Shown piece by piece: positions 37,339-49,800 of a DNA stretch of 63,641 bases. Where the stretch lies: assembly GCA_047971315.1 (NCBI GenBank), contig JBKDZP010000011.1:1-63641 (forward strand). Direction: 5' to 3'. The position numbers were made by a program, and so were the translations under genes. The stretch's first letter is position 1. Each line of letters begins with the position of its first letter. The notes below the pieces were generated by a model, which worked only from the letters and a program-made list of their open reading frames with translations, was not told where the DNA came from and made no database searches. This DNA comes from JBKDZP01 sp047971315 (GTDB taxonomy: Bacteria; Bacillota_I; Bacilli_A; RF39; UBA660).

Positions 37339-38807
37339 ATGCAATCGATTTGGACTAAAGATTTTAAAAAAAAAATATACCATCAATAAATACTAATACA
37401 GAAATTCCCGTACTTATAATAGGTGGTGGAATAGCAGGTTTAATGTGTGCTTACAATTTAATGAAAGAAAAAATTAATTTTATTTTAGTTGATTCTAAAT
37501 ATATTGGTCTTGGAGTAAGTTCAAATACAACCGCTCAAGTAAGTATAGCTCATGATGGTTTATATGAACAAATAAAAAAAAATCATGGGAAAAACAAAGC
37601 ACTTAAATACTTAAAATCACAAATTGAAGGATTAAATATTATAAAAAATATTATTAAAGAAGAAAACATAAATTGTGATCTTCATGAAGAAAGTTCGGTG
37701 TTAACAGCATCTAACCATAAAAATATAAAAATACTAAAAAATCAATTTAAAATACTAAAAAATTACTGTGAAGTAAAATTAGATAAAAGTACAAATATTT
37801 TAAAAGATGAATATCAGCTAGAAATAGAAAAGCAAATTACAATTAATCCGATGAAATATATGATGAGTATAAGAGATATTTTATTAAAAGAAAACATCAA
37901 ATTGTATGAACAGTCAAAAGTTACAAAAATAAATAAACAAAATCAAAATTATGAAGTAACAGTAAATAATAAATATATAATAAAAGCAAACCATATAATA
38001 ATGGCTTGCCATTATCCTTTTATTAATCCAGATAACTTATATTTTGCTAAAATATATCAAAGTAAATCATATGTTATATCATTCAAAACAGAAAAAAAAA
38101 TAAATAAAAACTATGTTTCTTTAGACCCACCATACTACTATATAAGATCTTATGATGAGAACACCTTAATAATAGGTGGAAATGATCATATAACAGGTAA
38201 GAACATTGAAAATCCATATAAAAAACTTGAAGATAAAATATATAAAATAGATATAAATGCTAAGATAGAGAAAAAATGGTCTACAGAGGATTGCATGACT
38301 ATAGATTCCTTACCTTTTATAGATAAATATTCAAAAAAAAATAAAAATATATATTTAGTATCTGGATTTCAAAAATGGGGATTTACTAATAGTCATATTG
38401 CCTCCCAAAATACTACAAAAATGATTCAAAATAAAAACTATGATACCCTATATAAATCTAAAAGATATACATTAATTCGAAATTTAAAAAGCACATTTAA
38501 AATAATTATTCATACTTTAGATGGAATTGTAATAAATAGACTTCTTTTAAGAAAATATGACCTTAAATTAATTAAAGTAGATAGCGGAAAACCAATAATA
38601 TATAAAAATAAAAAAGTACTTGTATATAGAAAGTCACAAGATAAATACATTTTTTTGAAAAATAAATGTACTCATATGGGTTGTACACTTCTATGGAATG
38701 ATATAGATAAAACTTGGGAATCAAAATGTCACGGATCAATTTTTGATAAGTATGGTAATGTATTAATTGGTCCTGCAATAGAAGATTTAGAAGAAATATT
38801 TTTTTAA
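37339..38807 (+). pseudogene. FAD-dependent oxidoreductase with C-terminal Rieske domain, frame broken at A10
   Basis: The gene begins at ATG 37339 (ribosome site AGGTGAT). It reads 16 codons, then hits a stop because the poly-A run at 37366-37375 has ten A; eleven would join it to IPSINTNTEIPVLIIGGGIA. From there the frame is open to 38807. It is a DAO-type flavoprotein (GGGIAGL nucleotide motif) ending in a Rieske 2Fe-2S domain: CTHMGC then CHGSIFDKYGN. About 488 residues in all. Homologues pair a flavin oxidase with a Rieske center; the substrate is unknown. Slippage on the A10 could yield functional protein; a homopolymer sequencing error is also possible. Confidence 0.8.
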
Positions 38808-39002
38808 ATATTATTAAAATTAATTACATATATAGTTTATAATAAGGTTAATTTAAACTAACATTTTAGTATTATAAAATACGTAAACAGCCGTAAAACT
38901 AATATAAATAAATTAAAATTAAACTATAAGTATTTATTATAATCAACTTATTTGATATAATAAAATATATAAAAACTGAAAACAAGTAAAATTAAATTTA
39001 TT

Positions 39003-39814
39003 TTGTTTTTTAAATTAACAGATTTAGAAAATGGTACGTATACATTATATATAAATACTGATTTTACAAAAGAAAAAGTAATAAATAAATTAGATACATT
39101 AGAACAAATAAAACGAGCTAAAATAAACAATAAATTAGTATCATTTGATTATTCAAATAATAATGTAAATATAACAATACAGGACTTTTCTTATGAATAT
39201 GATATAATAATTGATGCCGGTCATGGTGGATTTGACATGTATATACTTATGAAAAAGCTATGAATTTGGCAGTATCAATATATGAAAAAGAAAAATATGA
39301 AGCAGTAGGATTAAAAGTATTAATGATAAGAACAACCGATACATATGGACTAGGAATGGGAAATTTTAGTAAAGCATCGTATGAAAGAGTATATTTTATG
39401 GGTTATCATGGTGTTAGAACAAAAGTTATTTACAGTAATCATCATAATGCTAACGAAGATAATAGTAAAAGTGGATTTGAAATGTATGTATCAAACTCAA
39501 TGAATGAAATGTCTACAGAGATTAGTATATTTAACTCTGTAAGTAAAATTAATAAAACAAATGATATTTATGCAAAAGAATACTGGGATGGTATCAAATA
39601 TAGTAAATTATCGGGTCAAGTATACGATTATAAAAATTACTATGCAATATTAAAAATACCATCTGAATTATTTAACCTAAATAATATAACGATATATGAG
39701 GGATGTTTTTTAAGCAATACGGATGACTTCATAGACTATTGGGTTAATGAAAATTGGAAAAAGATATCTGATATTAAAGTTGAATATTATATTAATAAAA
39801 TTAAAAATATCTAA
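39003..39814 (+). pseudogene. N-acetylmuramoyl-L-alanine amidase remnant
   Basis: An amidase_3-type wall hydrolase that has lost its start and part of the active site. The first frame reads to DIIIDAGHGGFD (first zinc His present), then a deletion with frame shift removes the loop that normally carries the following conserved residues; the second frame resumes as YEKAMNLAVSIYEKEK and continues with VLMIRTTDTYG and YSNHHNANED. No signal peptide or ribosome site was found for the first frame, whose TTG start is weak. Probably non-functional. Confidence 0.75.
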
Positions 39815-39968
39815 AAAAATAATTACAGTTAAAGATTTTTACTTATTAAAAAGTAATAAAATTATAAATTTTAATCTACAAAACAATTTAGAAAATATCT
39901 CCATTGTTTTTTTATTGCGCAAATATTAGAATAATGATATAATTTAAAAGCAAACGCAGGAGGTAAAT

Positions 39969-40806
39969 ATGATAGATGTAATTTTAGATACAATTTTAGA
40001 CGGTATTAAGCTAATACCATTTTTATTCATCGCATTTTTAATAATAGAAATTTTTGAACATAAGATAAATGGTAAAAAAATTATAACATCTTCTGGAAAA
40101 TTTGGACCAGTAGTTGGAGCACTTTTAGGAGCATTCCCTCAATGTGGTTTTTCAGTACTAGCGACAAATCTATATACAACTAGAATAATAACAATGGGAA
40201 CATTAATATCAATATATTTATCAACTAGTGATGAAATGTTACCAATTTTGATTTCCGAACAAGTCGACATAAAGTTTATAATAACAATAATTATAATAAA
40301 AGTAATTGTCGGTATTATTGCTGGTTTTGTTATTGATCTTATAATTAGAAAAAAAAGAATTAGGTAATATAGATCACCATATATGTGAAGAAGAACACTG
40401 TCATTGTGAAACTGGAATTATAAAATCAAGCATTAAACATACTCTAAGCACATTAATATTCATACTTATAATAACATTTATTCTAAATATTATTTTTGAA
40501 TTTTTAGGACAAGAATTAATAGCTAAAATATTTCTTAAAGAATCAATATTTGGGCCGTTTATTGCTAGTTTAATAGGATTAATTCCAAACTGTGGTGCAA
40601 GTATTATGATTACAGAATTATATTTGAATAATGCGATTTCATTAGGATCAGCAATTGCTGGATTATTAACTGGCTCGGGAGTAGCTATCCTAGTCTTATT
40701 TAAAACAAATAAAAATAAACAAGAAAATTTAAGAATAATAACTTTAATTTATGGAATTGGAGTATTAGTTGGAGTACTTATTAGCTTAATTGAGATGATA
40801 ATATAA
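39969..40806 (+). pseudogene. Putative manganese transporter (ArsP_2-like), frame broken at A8
   Basis: A membrane protein of about 278 residues, two homologous halves. The first ends IRKKRIR then a stop; the frame is lost at the run of eight A at 40349-40356, where seven would give IRKKELGNIDHHICEEEHCH and a continuous protein. Both halves carry the repeat motif GAFPQCGFS and GLIPNCGAS. The His/Cys-rich linker (CEEEHCHCETG) would bind metal. About ten TM segments. AGGAGG precedes the ATG at 39969. As with the neighbouring oxidoreductase, only one base separates it from an intact gene. Confidence 0.8.
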
Positions 40807-40896
40807 AAGTGATGTACAATAATAACTTATTACTCTAATTAAAAAAAATATTGAAAATTATAATTAAAGTAGTATACTAAAACTATAGGAGGTAAC

Positions 40897-41394
40897 ATGG
40901 CAAAAACAAAAAAAGAAATTGTAAAAATGATTGTAAATAAAGATTTACAAACAGATGATGAAGAAATTCTAGTTGATTTACTATTAGAACAACCAATCTC
41001 AATTGATGTAGATAAACAAGATGAAAATACTGCGAAGTTTAAAGATAAATTAGCAGATAAAATAACAGAAGTAGCAGGTAGTTGGACATTTATTTTATGT
41101 TCAGTTATGTTTATTATTGTTTGGGTAATACTAAATGCATTAATTTTAACTAATGGATTTGATAAATATCCTTTTATTCTTTTAAATCTATTTTTATCTT
41201 GTATTGCTGCACTACAAGCGCCAGTAATAATGATGAGTCAAAATCGTCAAGCTGATAAAGACAGACTTAGAGGACAAAATGATTATAAAGTAGACTTAAA
41301 ATCAGAACTTATTCTAGAAGATTTACATGAAAAAATGGAAATGATAATTAAAAAACAAAGAGAACTTGAAAAATTAATAAAAAATATTCAATAG
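40897..41394 (+). CDS. DUF1003 two-TM membrane protein
   Basis: A 165-residue DUF1003 protein. Residues 1-55 are acidic and soluble; two membrane spans lie at about 68-90 and 98-118, joined by a short loop; the C-terminus is a charged coiled coil with the family signature APVIMMSQNRQADKDR and LRGQNDYKVDLKSE. Function unknown in the family. AGGAGGT precedes the ATG, and the superoxide reductase gene follows 16 bases later. Confidence 0.88.
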   Translation: MAKTKKEIVKMIVNKDLQTDDEEILVDLLLEQPISIDVDKQDENTAKFKDKLADKITEVAGSWTFILCSVMFIIVWVILNALILTNGFDKYPFILLNLFLSCIAALQAPVIMMSQNRQADKDRLRGQNDYKVDLKSELILEDLHEKMEMIIKKQRELEKLIKNIQ

Positions 41395-41410
41395 ATATGA
41401 AAGGGATTGT

Positions 41411-41785
41411 ATGAAAAAAGATTTAAAAATTTATATTTGTAAACACTGTGGTAATATTATAGTCAAATTAGAAGATTCAAAAGTTCCAGTTGTATGTTGT
41501 GGTGAAAAAATGGATTTAATTACTCCAAATACTGTCGATGCTGCTATTGAAAAACATATTCCAATTGTAGATATTATAGGAAATACAGTTACAGTAAAAA
41601 TTGGTGAAATCGAACATCCAATGACTGAAGAACATCATATTTCATGGGTAATATTAAATACAATTAATGGTATTCAAATAAAGTATTTAACAAATGAATC
41701 AAGTTGCACATTTGAAACAACAGATGAAATATTAGAAGTTTATGAGTACTGTAATCTACATGGACTTTGGAAAACAAATATTTAA
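41411..41785 (+). CDS. dfx: Desulfoferrodoxin (superoxide reductase)
   Basis: A 124-residue two-iron superoxide reductase, which reduces superoxide to peroxide without forming O2 and is typical of anaerobes. Centre I has four Cys: C10, C13, C29 and C30 (CKHCG and VVCCGE). Centre II has His49 (EKHIP), His69 (IEHP), the pair at 75-76 (EEHHISW), Cys114 and His117 (CNLHGLW). All ligands are present. The gene is last in an operon with the DUF1003 gene; a terminator follows. Confidence 0.93.
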   Translation: MKKDLKIYICKHCGNIIVKLEDSKVPVVCCGEKMDLITPNTVDAAIEKHIPIVDIIGNTVTVKIGEIEHPMTEEHHISWVILNTINGIQIKYLTNESSCTFETTDEILEVYEYCNLHGLWKTNI

Positions 41786-41794
41786 AAAAATAAG

Positions 41795-41837
41795 AACTCT
41801 AAAACTTTACAAATTAAGTTAACTAGAGTTTTTTTTT
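41795..41837 (+). terminator. Terminator after desulfoferrodoxin
   Basis: AACTCTA (41795-41801) pairs with TAGAGTT (41824-41830) with further pairing inside (CTTTAC.../...TAAG-like), followed by nine T. Confidence 0.7.
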
Positions 41838-41902
41838 GTAATAATAAAAAGGAAAATAAAAATTTATACAATATTATATAATTAGGAGGAGATAAATATA
41901 TT

Positions 41903-43483
41903 ATGGCAAATAACAAAATACACCCTTTTAAATCTAAAATTTGCCAAAATGTGGATAAAAATTCAATATTAGATAATGTTTTAGGGTTTGAACTTGATCA
42001 AGAACAAAAAAAAGCAGTACTTTCAAAAGAAAAATATGTTTTAGTATTAGCAGGTGCAGGAACAGGTAAAACATTGACTATTATCGGGAAAATAAGATAT
42101 CTAATAGAAATACTTAAAATAAATCAAAATGATATATTATGCATTTCATTTACAAATGAAACAGTAAAACAATTAGAAAACAAACTTTTTAGAAGTTATA
42201 AATATAAAATAAAGATAAGAACTTTTCATAAAATTGCTTATGAACAATTAAAAAGAAATAATCCAAAAATACATATAAGCAATACATTTACTTTAAATAA
42301 TATTGTGGATAATTATTTTGATAAGATAATTCTAAATCAAAATAAAGAATATAGTCAACTTATCCACTATATATCCATAAAAAAATCATTAGCAAAAAAA
42401 TCTTTTCCTACTTATCCACAAGATTACTATGAAAAAGAAATAAAAAAATTAAAAAATACTTGTATTAAATTTATTCATTTGATAAAATCGAACAATTTTC
42501 CACAAGATAAGATAATTAAAATAATAAATAGAAATAAATTCAATTTAAATCTAAAGCAAAAGCAAATTATAAACTTTCAGCTAAAAATAATTAATAACAT
42601 ATATGAAATATATAAAGAACAATTAGTAAATACAAATACGGTAGATTTTGAAGACATAATTAATGAATCGATTAAATATATAAAAGATAAATTTAAATAT
42701 ATAATTGTTGATGAATTTCAAGATACATCATATATGAAATATAAATTTTTAAAGAAACTAGCTGAAATAGGAGACTCTAATATTATAACTGTAGGTGATG
42801 ATTTTCAATCAATTTATAGTTTTAATGGTTGTAATTTTTCTACATTTATAAACTTCAAAAAAATTTTTAAAAATAGTAAAATATATAAAATTACAAATAC
42901 ATTTCGTAATATTCAAGAAATAATTGATGTAGCTGGAAAATTTATAATGAAAAATAAATATCAATTAAAAAAAAATTTAAAATCAAAAAAGCATTTAAAC
43001 AAACCAATTAAAATTTATTATTATAGTAATATAATTAACTTTCCTATTTTAAAAATTTTAGACAAAATGGATATCAATCAATCAATATTTATATTGGGTA
43101 GAAATAATAATGATATCAAGTATTTAGAAAATATTATTGAATTAAAAATACAAAATAATAAAATAATTTACATAATAAAACAAAAATTAGAAATAAGATT
43201 TCTAACAGTCCATTCATCTAAAGGTTTAGAAGCAGATAATGTAATTATAATAAATATGGAAGATAAATACAATGGATTTCCCAATAAAATTAGAGAAGAA
43301 AAAATAATATATGATTTAAATCAAAAAATCAAATATCATTATGAAGAAGAACGAAGACTATTTTATGTTGCTTTAACAAGATCTAAAAATAATGTTTATA
43401 TAATAACAAAAAAAAATAATGAATCAATATTTGTACAAGAAATTATAAAAAATAATAAAAATAAAATAGAAATAATTAAATAA
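41903..43483 (+). CDS. UvrD/Rep-family helicase
   Basis: A 526-residue superfamily 1 helicase: LAGAGTGKTLTI (Walker A), DEFQDTSYMKYKFLK (motif II), VGDDFQSIYSFNG (motif III), TFRNIQEIIDVAG (motif IV), VHSSKGLEADNVI (motif V) and FYVALTRSKNNVYI (motif VI). It is much shorter than UvrD or PcrA (700-750), lacking parts of the 2B domain and the C-terminal tail, so it resembles the short helicase-IV-like group. It probably unwinds 3'-tailed DNA during repair. AGGAGGAG precedes the ATG. Confidence 0.88.
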   Translation: MANNKIHPFKSKICQNVDKNSILDNVLGFELDQEQKKAVLSKEKYVLVLAGAGTGKTLTIIGKIRYLIEILKINQNDILCISFTNETVKQLENKLFRSYKYKIKIRTFHKIAYEQLKRNNPKIHISNTFTLNNIVDNYFDKIILNQNKEYSQLIHYISIKKSLAKKSFPTYPQDYYEKEIKKLKNTCIKFIHLIKSNNFPQDKIIKIINRNKFNLNLKQKQIINFQLKIINNIYEIYKEQLVNTNTVDFEDIINESIKYIKDKFKYIIVDEFQDTSYMKYKFLKKLAEIGDSNIITVGDDFQSIYSFNGCNFSTFINFKKIFKNSKIYKITNTFRNIQEIIDVAGKFIMKNKYQLKKNLKSKKHLNKPIKIYYYSNIINFPILKILDKMDINQSIFILGRNNNDIKYLENIIELKIQNNKIIYIIKQKLEIRFLTVHSSKGLEADNVIIINMEDKYNGFPNKIREEKIIYDLNQKIKYHYEEERRLFYVALTRSKNNVYIITKKNNESIFVQEIIKNNKNKIEIIK

Positions 43484-43688
43484 AAATAGTATAGGTTATA
43501 ATAAAACATTTAATTAGATCTTATATGTATAAAATGATTTCAAAAGTAATTATAAACTATTAAATTGCAGTAAAAAATTTTAATTTAATAATTTTAAAAT
43601 AATTAAAAATCCAAAAGAAATAGAAATTTATTAATTGGAAAATGTCACATTCTATGATATACTTATTAAGATGAAGGATGTGAAACAA

Positions 43689-44378
43689 ATGAAAAAACTT
43701 TTAATTATTCCTACAATTTTAATAGTTATAGTACTTATAATAACTGGAATATTAATAATTAATAATAAAAATGAAATAAATATAACTGATGCTACTAAGT
43801 TTAAAGAGGAATATGAAGAATTTAATAATAAAAAAACAAGAAGTGGAGATACATATTTAAGTTTATCAATTAGTGAAGAAAATATAATTGAATATTCATC
43901 AGTAGATAAAATATTAGAATTACTTGAAAGTGGGACTGGAGTAATTTATTTTGGATATCCAGAATGCCCGTGGTGTAGAAATATAGTTCCAGTACTTTTA
44001 GAAGCAACCGAAGAAATGGGTGTTGAAACAATTTATTATTATGATCCATCAGACATTAGAGATACTAAAACATTAAATGAATCAGGTGAAATAGTTATAA
44101 CTAATGAAGGAACAAATGATTATAAAAAAATAGTAGAAAAGTTATATGATTTTTTAACTCCATATACTGGTCTAAACGATGATTCAATAAAAAGACTTTA
44201 TGTACCTACTGTAGTATTTGTTGATAGTGGAGAAATTATAGGAGTACATATAGGAACAGTAGACTCTCAAACTAATCCATATATAAAATTGGATGAAGAA
44301 GAAACTGAAGAACTAAAAAATATTTATATTGAATATATTGCTAAAACATATGGTTTAGTATGCTCAGAAGAATGTTAA
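43689..44378 (+). CDS. Membrane-anchored thioredoxin-like protein
   Basis: A 229-residue protein with an N-terminal membrane anchor (4-26), an extracytoplasmic linker, then a thioredoxin-fold domain with the active site CPWC in IYFGYPECPWCRNIVPVLLE and the cis-Pro region VPTVVFVDSG. It resembles disulfide-handling or bacteriocin-accessory thioredoxin-like proteins. The start chosen is the ATG at 43689 (AAGGATG upstream); alternatives lie 6 and 18 codons earlier. It ends with CSEEC, another Cys pair. Probably oxidises or reduces surface proteins. Confidence 0.75.
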   Translation: MKKLLIIPTILIVIVLIITGILIINNKNEINITDATKFKEEYEEFNNKKTRSGDTYLSLSISEENIIEYSSVDKILELLESGTGVIYFGYPECPWCRNIVPVLLEATEEMGVETIYYYDPSDIRDTKTLNESGEIVITNEGTNDYKKIVEKLYDFLTPYTGLNDDSIKRLYVPTVVFVDSGEIIGVHIGTVDSQTNPYIKLDEEETEELKNIYIEYIAKTYGLVCSEEC

Positions 44379-44421
44379 TAAACCAAATACATTCTTTTTT
44401 GATAAATAAAAGGAGATAAAT

Positions 44422-46827
44422 ATGGAAATATTAAATCAAATAGAAGATAAAACACTTTTTATAACACCAAATAATATTAAAGATAAAATACTACTTGAAA
44501 TAGAAAAATCAAAAAAAATTTATAAAATAAAATTTATGACAATTGAAGAATTTATACAAAATGTTACTTTTAAATATAATGTAGAATCAATTTACTATTT
44601 AATGAAAAAATATGATTATAAATATGAAAATGCCCTAAACTACATAAAAAATATTTATTATATTAATGATTTAAATATAATAAATGATGAAAAAATTGAA
44701 TTTTTAATTAATTTAAAAGAAGATTTGAACAAAAATAATTTATTAATATATAATTCATTATTTAAACAATCATTATCAGAGACAAATGTTATAATCTATG
44801 GTTATAATCTAAATAAATATCAAAAAAATATAATAAATAAGGTAAAAGAATTAAGCAAAATAAAAATAATTAGCGAAAATATAGAAGAAATAAAACTAAA
44901 TATATATGAATTTTCATACATAGAAAAAGAAATTGAATTTGTAGCTACAAAAATAATAGACTTAATTGAATCTGATATAAATATAAATAATATAAAAATT
45001 GCTAATATTACAGATGAGTATTTAGTTCCTATTAAAAGAATATTTAAATGGTTCAATATTCCATTATATTTAAAAGAAAGAAAATCAATATTTGATAATA
45101 TTATAGTAAATAAATTTATTGAAAAATTAAAAAGTGAATCAAATATAGAAATTGCAATAAATTATATTAAAAATGAATATAAACTAGATAATCAAAATAA
45201 TGTAAATATATTAAATCAATTAATTACAATTTGTAATAAATATATTATGTTAGAACTTGATAAATATGTAATTGAAGCAATGATTTATGATATTAAAAAT
45301 ACTAAGTATTTAATAGATAAAAAAGAAAATGTAATTGTAGAAATATTAGATTTAAAAGAAGCAAAAAAAGAAGACTATGTATTTTTAATTGGTGTAAATA
45401 ATGGTAGTATACCAAAAATATATAAAGATGAAGAATATTTAAATGATAATCTAAAAAAAAGGTTAAATATTGATACATCAAATGATAAAAATAAATTAGA
45501 AACAAAACAAATAATTGAAGATATAATATCACATGAAAAAATATTTTTAACTTATAAATTAAAATCACCATTTGAAACATTTTATAAATCACCTATAGTT
45601 GAAGATTTTAAAATGAATTTAATTACAAATATAAAATTAGAAAATATATTTAAATATTCAAAAATATACAATCAAATAGCCTTAACATCTAACCTTGATA
45701 AATATCATAAATATAATATAAAAGATGAAAATTTAGACATTTTACTTAATACATATAAAAATATTCCATATAAGGTCTATAATAATCAATTTACAGGAAT
45801 AGATAAAAAAAATCTGTATAATTATCTAAATAATAAATTAACTTTATCATATTCAAGTCTTGATAATTATTTTCATTGTAATTTTAAATATTACTTAAGT
45901 AATATAATTAAAATAGAACAATATAAGGAAACATTTGCTATGATGATTGGGTCACTGTATCATGAAGTATTATCAAAAGCATTTGATATTAACTTCAATT
46001 TTGATGAAACTTGGAACAACTATTTAAAAGAAAAAACAATAACTAAAAAAGAACAATTTTTTTTAGAAAACCTAAAAGATGAATTACTTTTTTTAATAGA
46101 AACAATCAAGTATCAAAATCAATATACAACTTTGGATAATGTATTAACAGAAAAGAAAATATGTGTAAATAAATCAAAAGATATAAATATAACATTTGTG
46201 GGAATTATTGATAAAATAAATTACCATATTGAAAATAATACATCTTATGTATCAATTGTAGATTATAAAACTGGTGATACTAAAACAAATTTAGAGCATG
46301 TAAAATATGGATTATCGATGCAACTGCCAATATATCTGTATTTAATTAAAAATTTTAGTGAACTAGAAAATGTTAAAGTATTAGGATTTTATCTTCAAAA
46401 GTTTCTAAATCCAAAACTTAATTATGAAAAATTGGGAAAAATAGAAAAAAGAAATCAAGAACAACTTAAACTAGAAGGATATACAATTGATAATCCAGAA
46501 CTTGCTGAGTTAGTTGATAGTAATTATACTAATAGTAATATTATAAAAAGTCTAAAATTTGGACAAAATGGATTTTATAATTACTCAAAAGTAATTAGTG
46601 AAAAAAATTTAGATGAATTAACAAATTTAGTTGATAAAAAAATAGATGAGGCGATTGAAAATATAACAAATACCAACTTTGTTATAAATCCAAAACGAAT
46701 TGGAATAGAATTAGTAGGGTGTAAATATTGTAAGTTTAATGATTTATGCTATAAAACTGAATTTAATATTATAGAATTAGAAAAAATGAAAAAAAAAGGT
46801 GGTGAAAAAAATGCCGACATGGACTAA
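44422..46827 (+). CDS. addB: AddB-like nuclease subunit of the AddAB helicase-nuclease
   Basis: An 801-residue AddB. AddAB processes double-strand ends for RecA loading. The C-terminal part has the RecB-type nuclease and four Cys that would hold the iron-sulfur cluster: YFHCNFKYYL (first Cys) and GCKYCKFNDLC (last three). The nuclease core is visible as GSLYHEVLSKAF, GIIDKIN and IVDYKTGDTK. It is shorter than B. subtilis AddB (about 1166), and no Walker A is seen at the N-terminus, which may mean it cannot bind ATP. AAGGAG precedes the ATG. The 3' end overlaps addA by 17 bases. Confidence 0.88.
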   Translation: MEILNQIEDKTLFITPNNIKDKILLEIEKSKKIYKIKFMTIEEFIQNVTFKYNVESIYYLMKKYDYKYENALNYIKNIYYINDLNIINDEKIEFLINLKEDLNKNNLLIYNSLFKQSLSETNVIIYGYNLNKYQKNIINKVKELSKIKIISENIEEIKLNIYEFSYIEKEIEFVATKIIDLIESDININNIKIANITDEYLVPIKRIFKWFNIPLYLKERKSIFDNIIVNKFIEKLKSESNIEIAINYIKNEYKLDNQNNVNILNQLITICNKYIMLELDKYVIEAMIYDIKNTKYLIDKKENVIVEILDLKEAKKEDYVFLIGVNNGSIPKIYKDEEYLNDNLKKRLNIDTSNDKNKLETKQIIEDIISHEKIFLTYKLKSPFETFYKSPIVEDFKMNLITNIKLENIFKYSKIYNQIALTSNLDKYHKYNIKDENLDILLNTYKNIPYKVYNNQFTGIDKKNLYNYLNNKLTLSYSSLDNYFHCNFKYYLSNIIKIEQYKETFAMMIGSLYHEVLSKAFDINFNFDETWNNYLKEKTITKKEQFFLENLKDELLFLIETIKYQNQYTTLDNVLTEKKICVNKSKDINITFVGIIDKINYHIENNTSYVSIVDYKTGDTKTNLEHVKYGLSMQLPIYLYLIKNFSELENVKVLGFYLQKFLNPKLNYEKLGKIEKRNQEQLKLEGYTIDNPELAELVDSNYTNSNIIKSLKFGQNGFYNYSKVISEKNLDELTNLVDKKIDEAIENITNTNFVINPKRIGIELVGCKYCKFNDLCYKTEFNIIELEKMKKKGGEKNADMD

Positions 46828-49800
46828 AGAACAACAAGATGCAATAGAAAAAGATGGGTCAAATATAATTGTAAGTGCTGGAGCCGGGTCAGGAAAAACA
46901 GCTGTTTTAACAGAAAGAGTAATTAGAAAATTAAAAAATGGAATAAATATAGATGAACTTTTAATTTTAACATTTACAAAAGCTGCTGCAAATGAGATGA
47001 AAGAAAGAATTAGAAAAGCTATAAAAGATAATAAGGAACTAATTGGCCAACTAGAAAAAATTGATTCAGCTTACATTACAACATTTGATAGTTTTTCTCT
47101 TTCTCTAGTAAAAAAATACTATTATATTTTAAATCTAACACCAAATATAAAAATATGTGAAACAAGCATTTTAAATTTAAAAAAATTAGAAATAATAGAT
47201 AAAATTTTTGAACAAAAATATGAAGAAAAAAATCCATATTTTTTAGATTTAATTAGTACATTTTGTATCAAAGACGATTTTGAAATTAGCTCAAGTATAC
47301 TAGGAATATATAATAAACTAGAACTTATATTAAATAAAGATGAGTACTTAGATAATTATATTTTTAATAATTATAATGAATTAAAAATAAATGATGATAT
47401 TGAAAAATATACAAACATTATAAAAAAATATATTTATAATATTAATGCTAATTTAGAACAACTACGTATCTTAGATTATAATGAGTACTATAATAAATTA
47501 GAAGCAAATTTAAGTAATTTAATACTAAGCAAAACATATGAAGAAATAAAATTAAATTCAAAAGTAGAAATTCCTAGATTACCAAGCAAATCTTCAGACT
47601 CATTAAAACAAATAAAAGAAAATATAAAAGAATCATTAGAAAAAATATCTCAACTTTGTTTAGAAGACTGTGATACTTTGAAAAATCAATATTTAAAAAC
47701 TAAAGAAAATGTACAAATAATAATTGAAATTTTAAAAGAATTTGATAAAAAATATAAACATTTTAAACAAATAAATGATTACTTTGATTTCAATGATATA
47801 GCCTCATTAGGTATCAAAATATTAAAAGAAAATATAAAAGTACAACAAGAAATAAAAAATAATTTCAAAGAAATATTGGTTGATGAATATCAAGATACAT
47901 CCGATATACAAGAAGAATTTATATCACTTATTTCAAATAATAATGTTTATATGGTGGGTGACATAAAACAATCGATATATCGCTTTAGAAATGCTAATCC
48001 ATATATATTTAAAAATAAATATGATAAATACAAAAAACATGACAATGGAATAAAAATAGACTTAAATAAAAACTTTAGATCTAGAAATGAAGTTTTAGAA
48101 GATATAAATTTGATATTTAATCAAATAATGGATAATAATATAGGTGGAGCAGAATACAAAGTAGATCATCAAATGATATTTGGTAATAATACATATATAA
48201 ATAAAGGGAAAATAAAAGAAAACAATCATTTTCAAATTTATAATTATGAACTAAATGATGATTATAAAAAAGAAGAAATAGAAGCTTTCATTACAGTAAG
48301 CGACATAAAACAAAAAATCAACAATCATTATCAAATACTAGATAAAGAAACAAATAATTTAAGAGATATAGAATATAAAGACTTTGTCATATTAATGGAT
48401 AGAGCAACAAACTTTGATCTTTATAAAAAAATATTTGAATATAGTGGAATACCACTATCAATTTACAAAGATGAAAATCTTAATTCGGGAGAAGAATTTA
48501 CTTTAATAAAGCATCTCTTAAAATTATTATTTAAACTTGATTCATATTCATTTATGAGTATTGCAAGAAGTTATTTGTTTAGATTTGATGATCAGTATAT
48601 TTTTGATATTATAACAAATAAAAAAATAAAAGAAACAGATTTATATTTAAAATTAAGCAAAATAAAGCAAAATATTGAATCAAAAAGTATTACAAAAATA
48701 TTAGAACAATTAATAATTGAATTTGATTTCTATAATAAAATGATAACAATAGGTGAAATTGAAAAAAGAATAATCAGAGTTGAAAATATATTAAATTTAT
48801 CAAAAACTCTGGGAGATGTTGGGTATAATATAATTACATTTTTAGAATATTTAGAAAATATAGAAATTAGTAATCAAAACATAAAAGTATCTCTTAATAA
48901 CGATGAAGGAAATAGTGTTAAAATAATGACCATTCATAAATCAAAAGGATTAGAATTTCCAATTTGTTATTATACTGGATTATATGCTAAATTTAATATT
49001 AGTGACATAAAAGAAAAATTTCTATTTGATAATAATTATGGAATAATTGTTCCTATTTACGATGATGGAATTAGAAATACATTTTATAAAGAATTAGTCA
49101 AAAATGATTATCTAAAAGAAGAAATATCTGAAAAAATAAGACTATTTTATGTAGCACTTACTAGAGCAAGAGAAAAAATGATATTGATAACTTCTTTAAC
49201 TAAAAAGGAGCAAATATTCCAAGAAAATAGTACATCTTGTATTAGTTATAAATCAATAAATTTTTCTAAAATAACTCTAGTTAATAAGTTATCTAAAACA
49301 CAAAGTAAAATTACTAATATACTTAGTAGCAATGAGATATTAAAGCTAGTAAAAATAAATTATTTATCAATATCAAGAATAAAAGAAAAAATGAAATTAA
49401 TTAAAAAAATTAACAGTGAAGTATCCTATGATTTACTGTCAGATGAAATGAGATTGACCTTTAAATCATTTAATGATATTTTAATATTAAGTAAAGAATC
49501 ATTAGAAAAATATATAATAAATATTAACTTAAATAAGACTAATTTAACTAAAAATTATAATTTAAATAACTTAGAAAAATATGCAATTCAAAATGAAACA
49601 AAAAAAATAGAAACAAATGAATTAAAGTGCAATGAAACTATAATTGAAAATGCATCATTTTCAAAAAAAACAAATAATCTACAAACTAAAGAAGAAATAG
49701 AAAAAATGATTATAGGAACTAAAATTCATGAGATATTAGAAATAATTGATTTTAATAATCCTAATTTAGATAATGAAAATATACCAGAATTAATTAAAAA

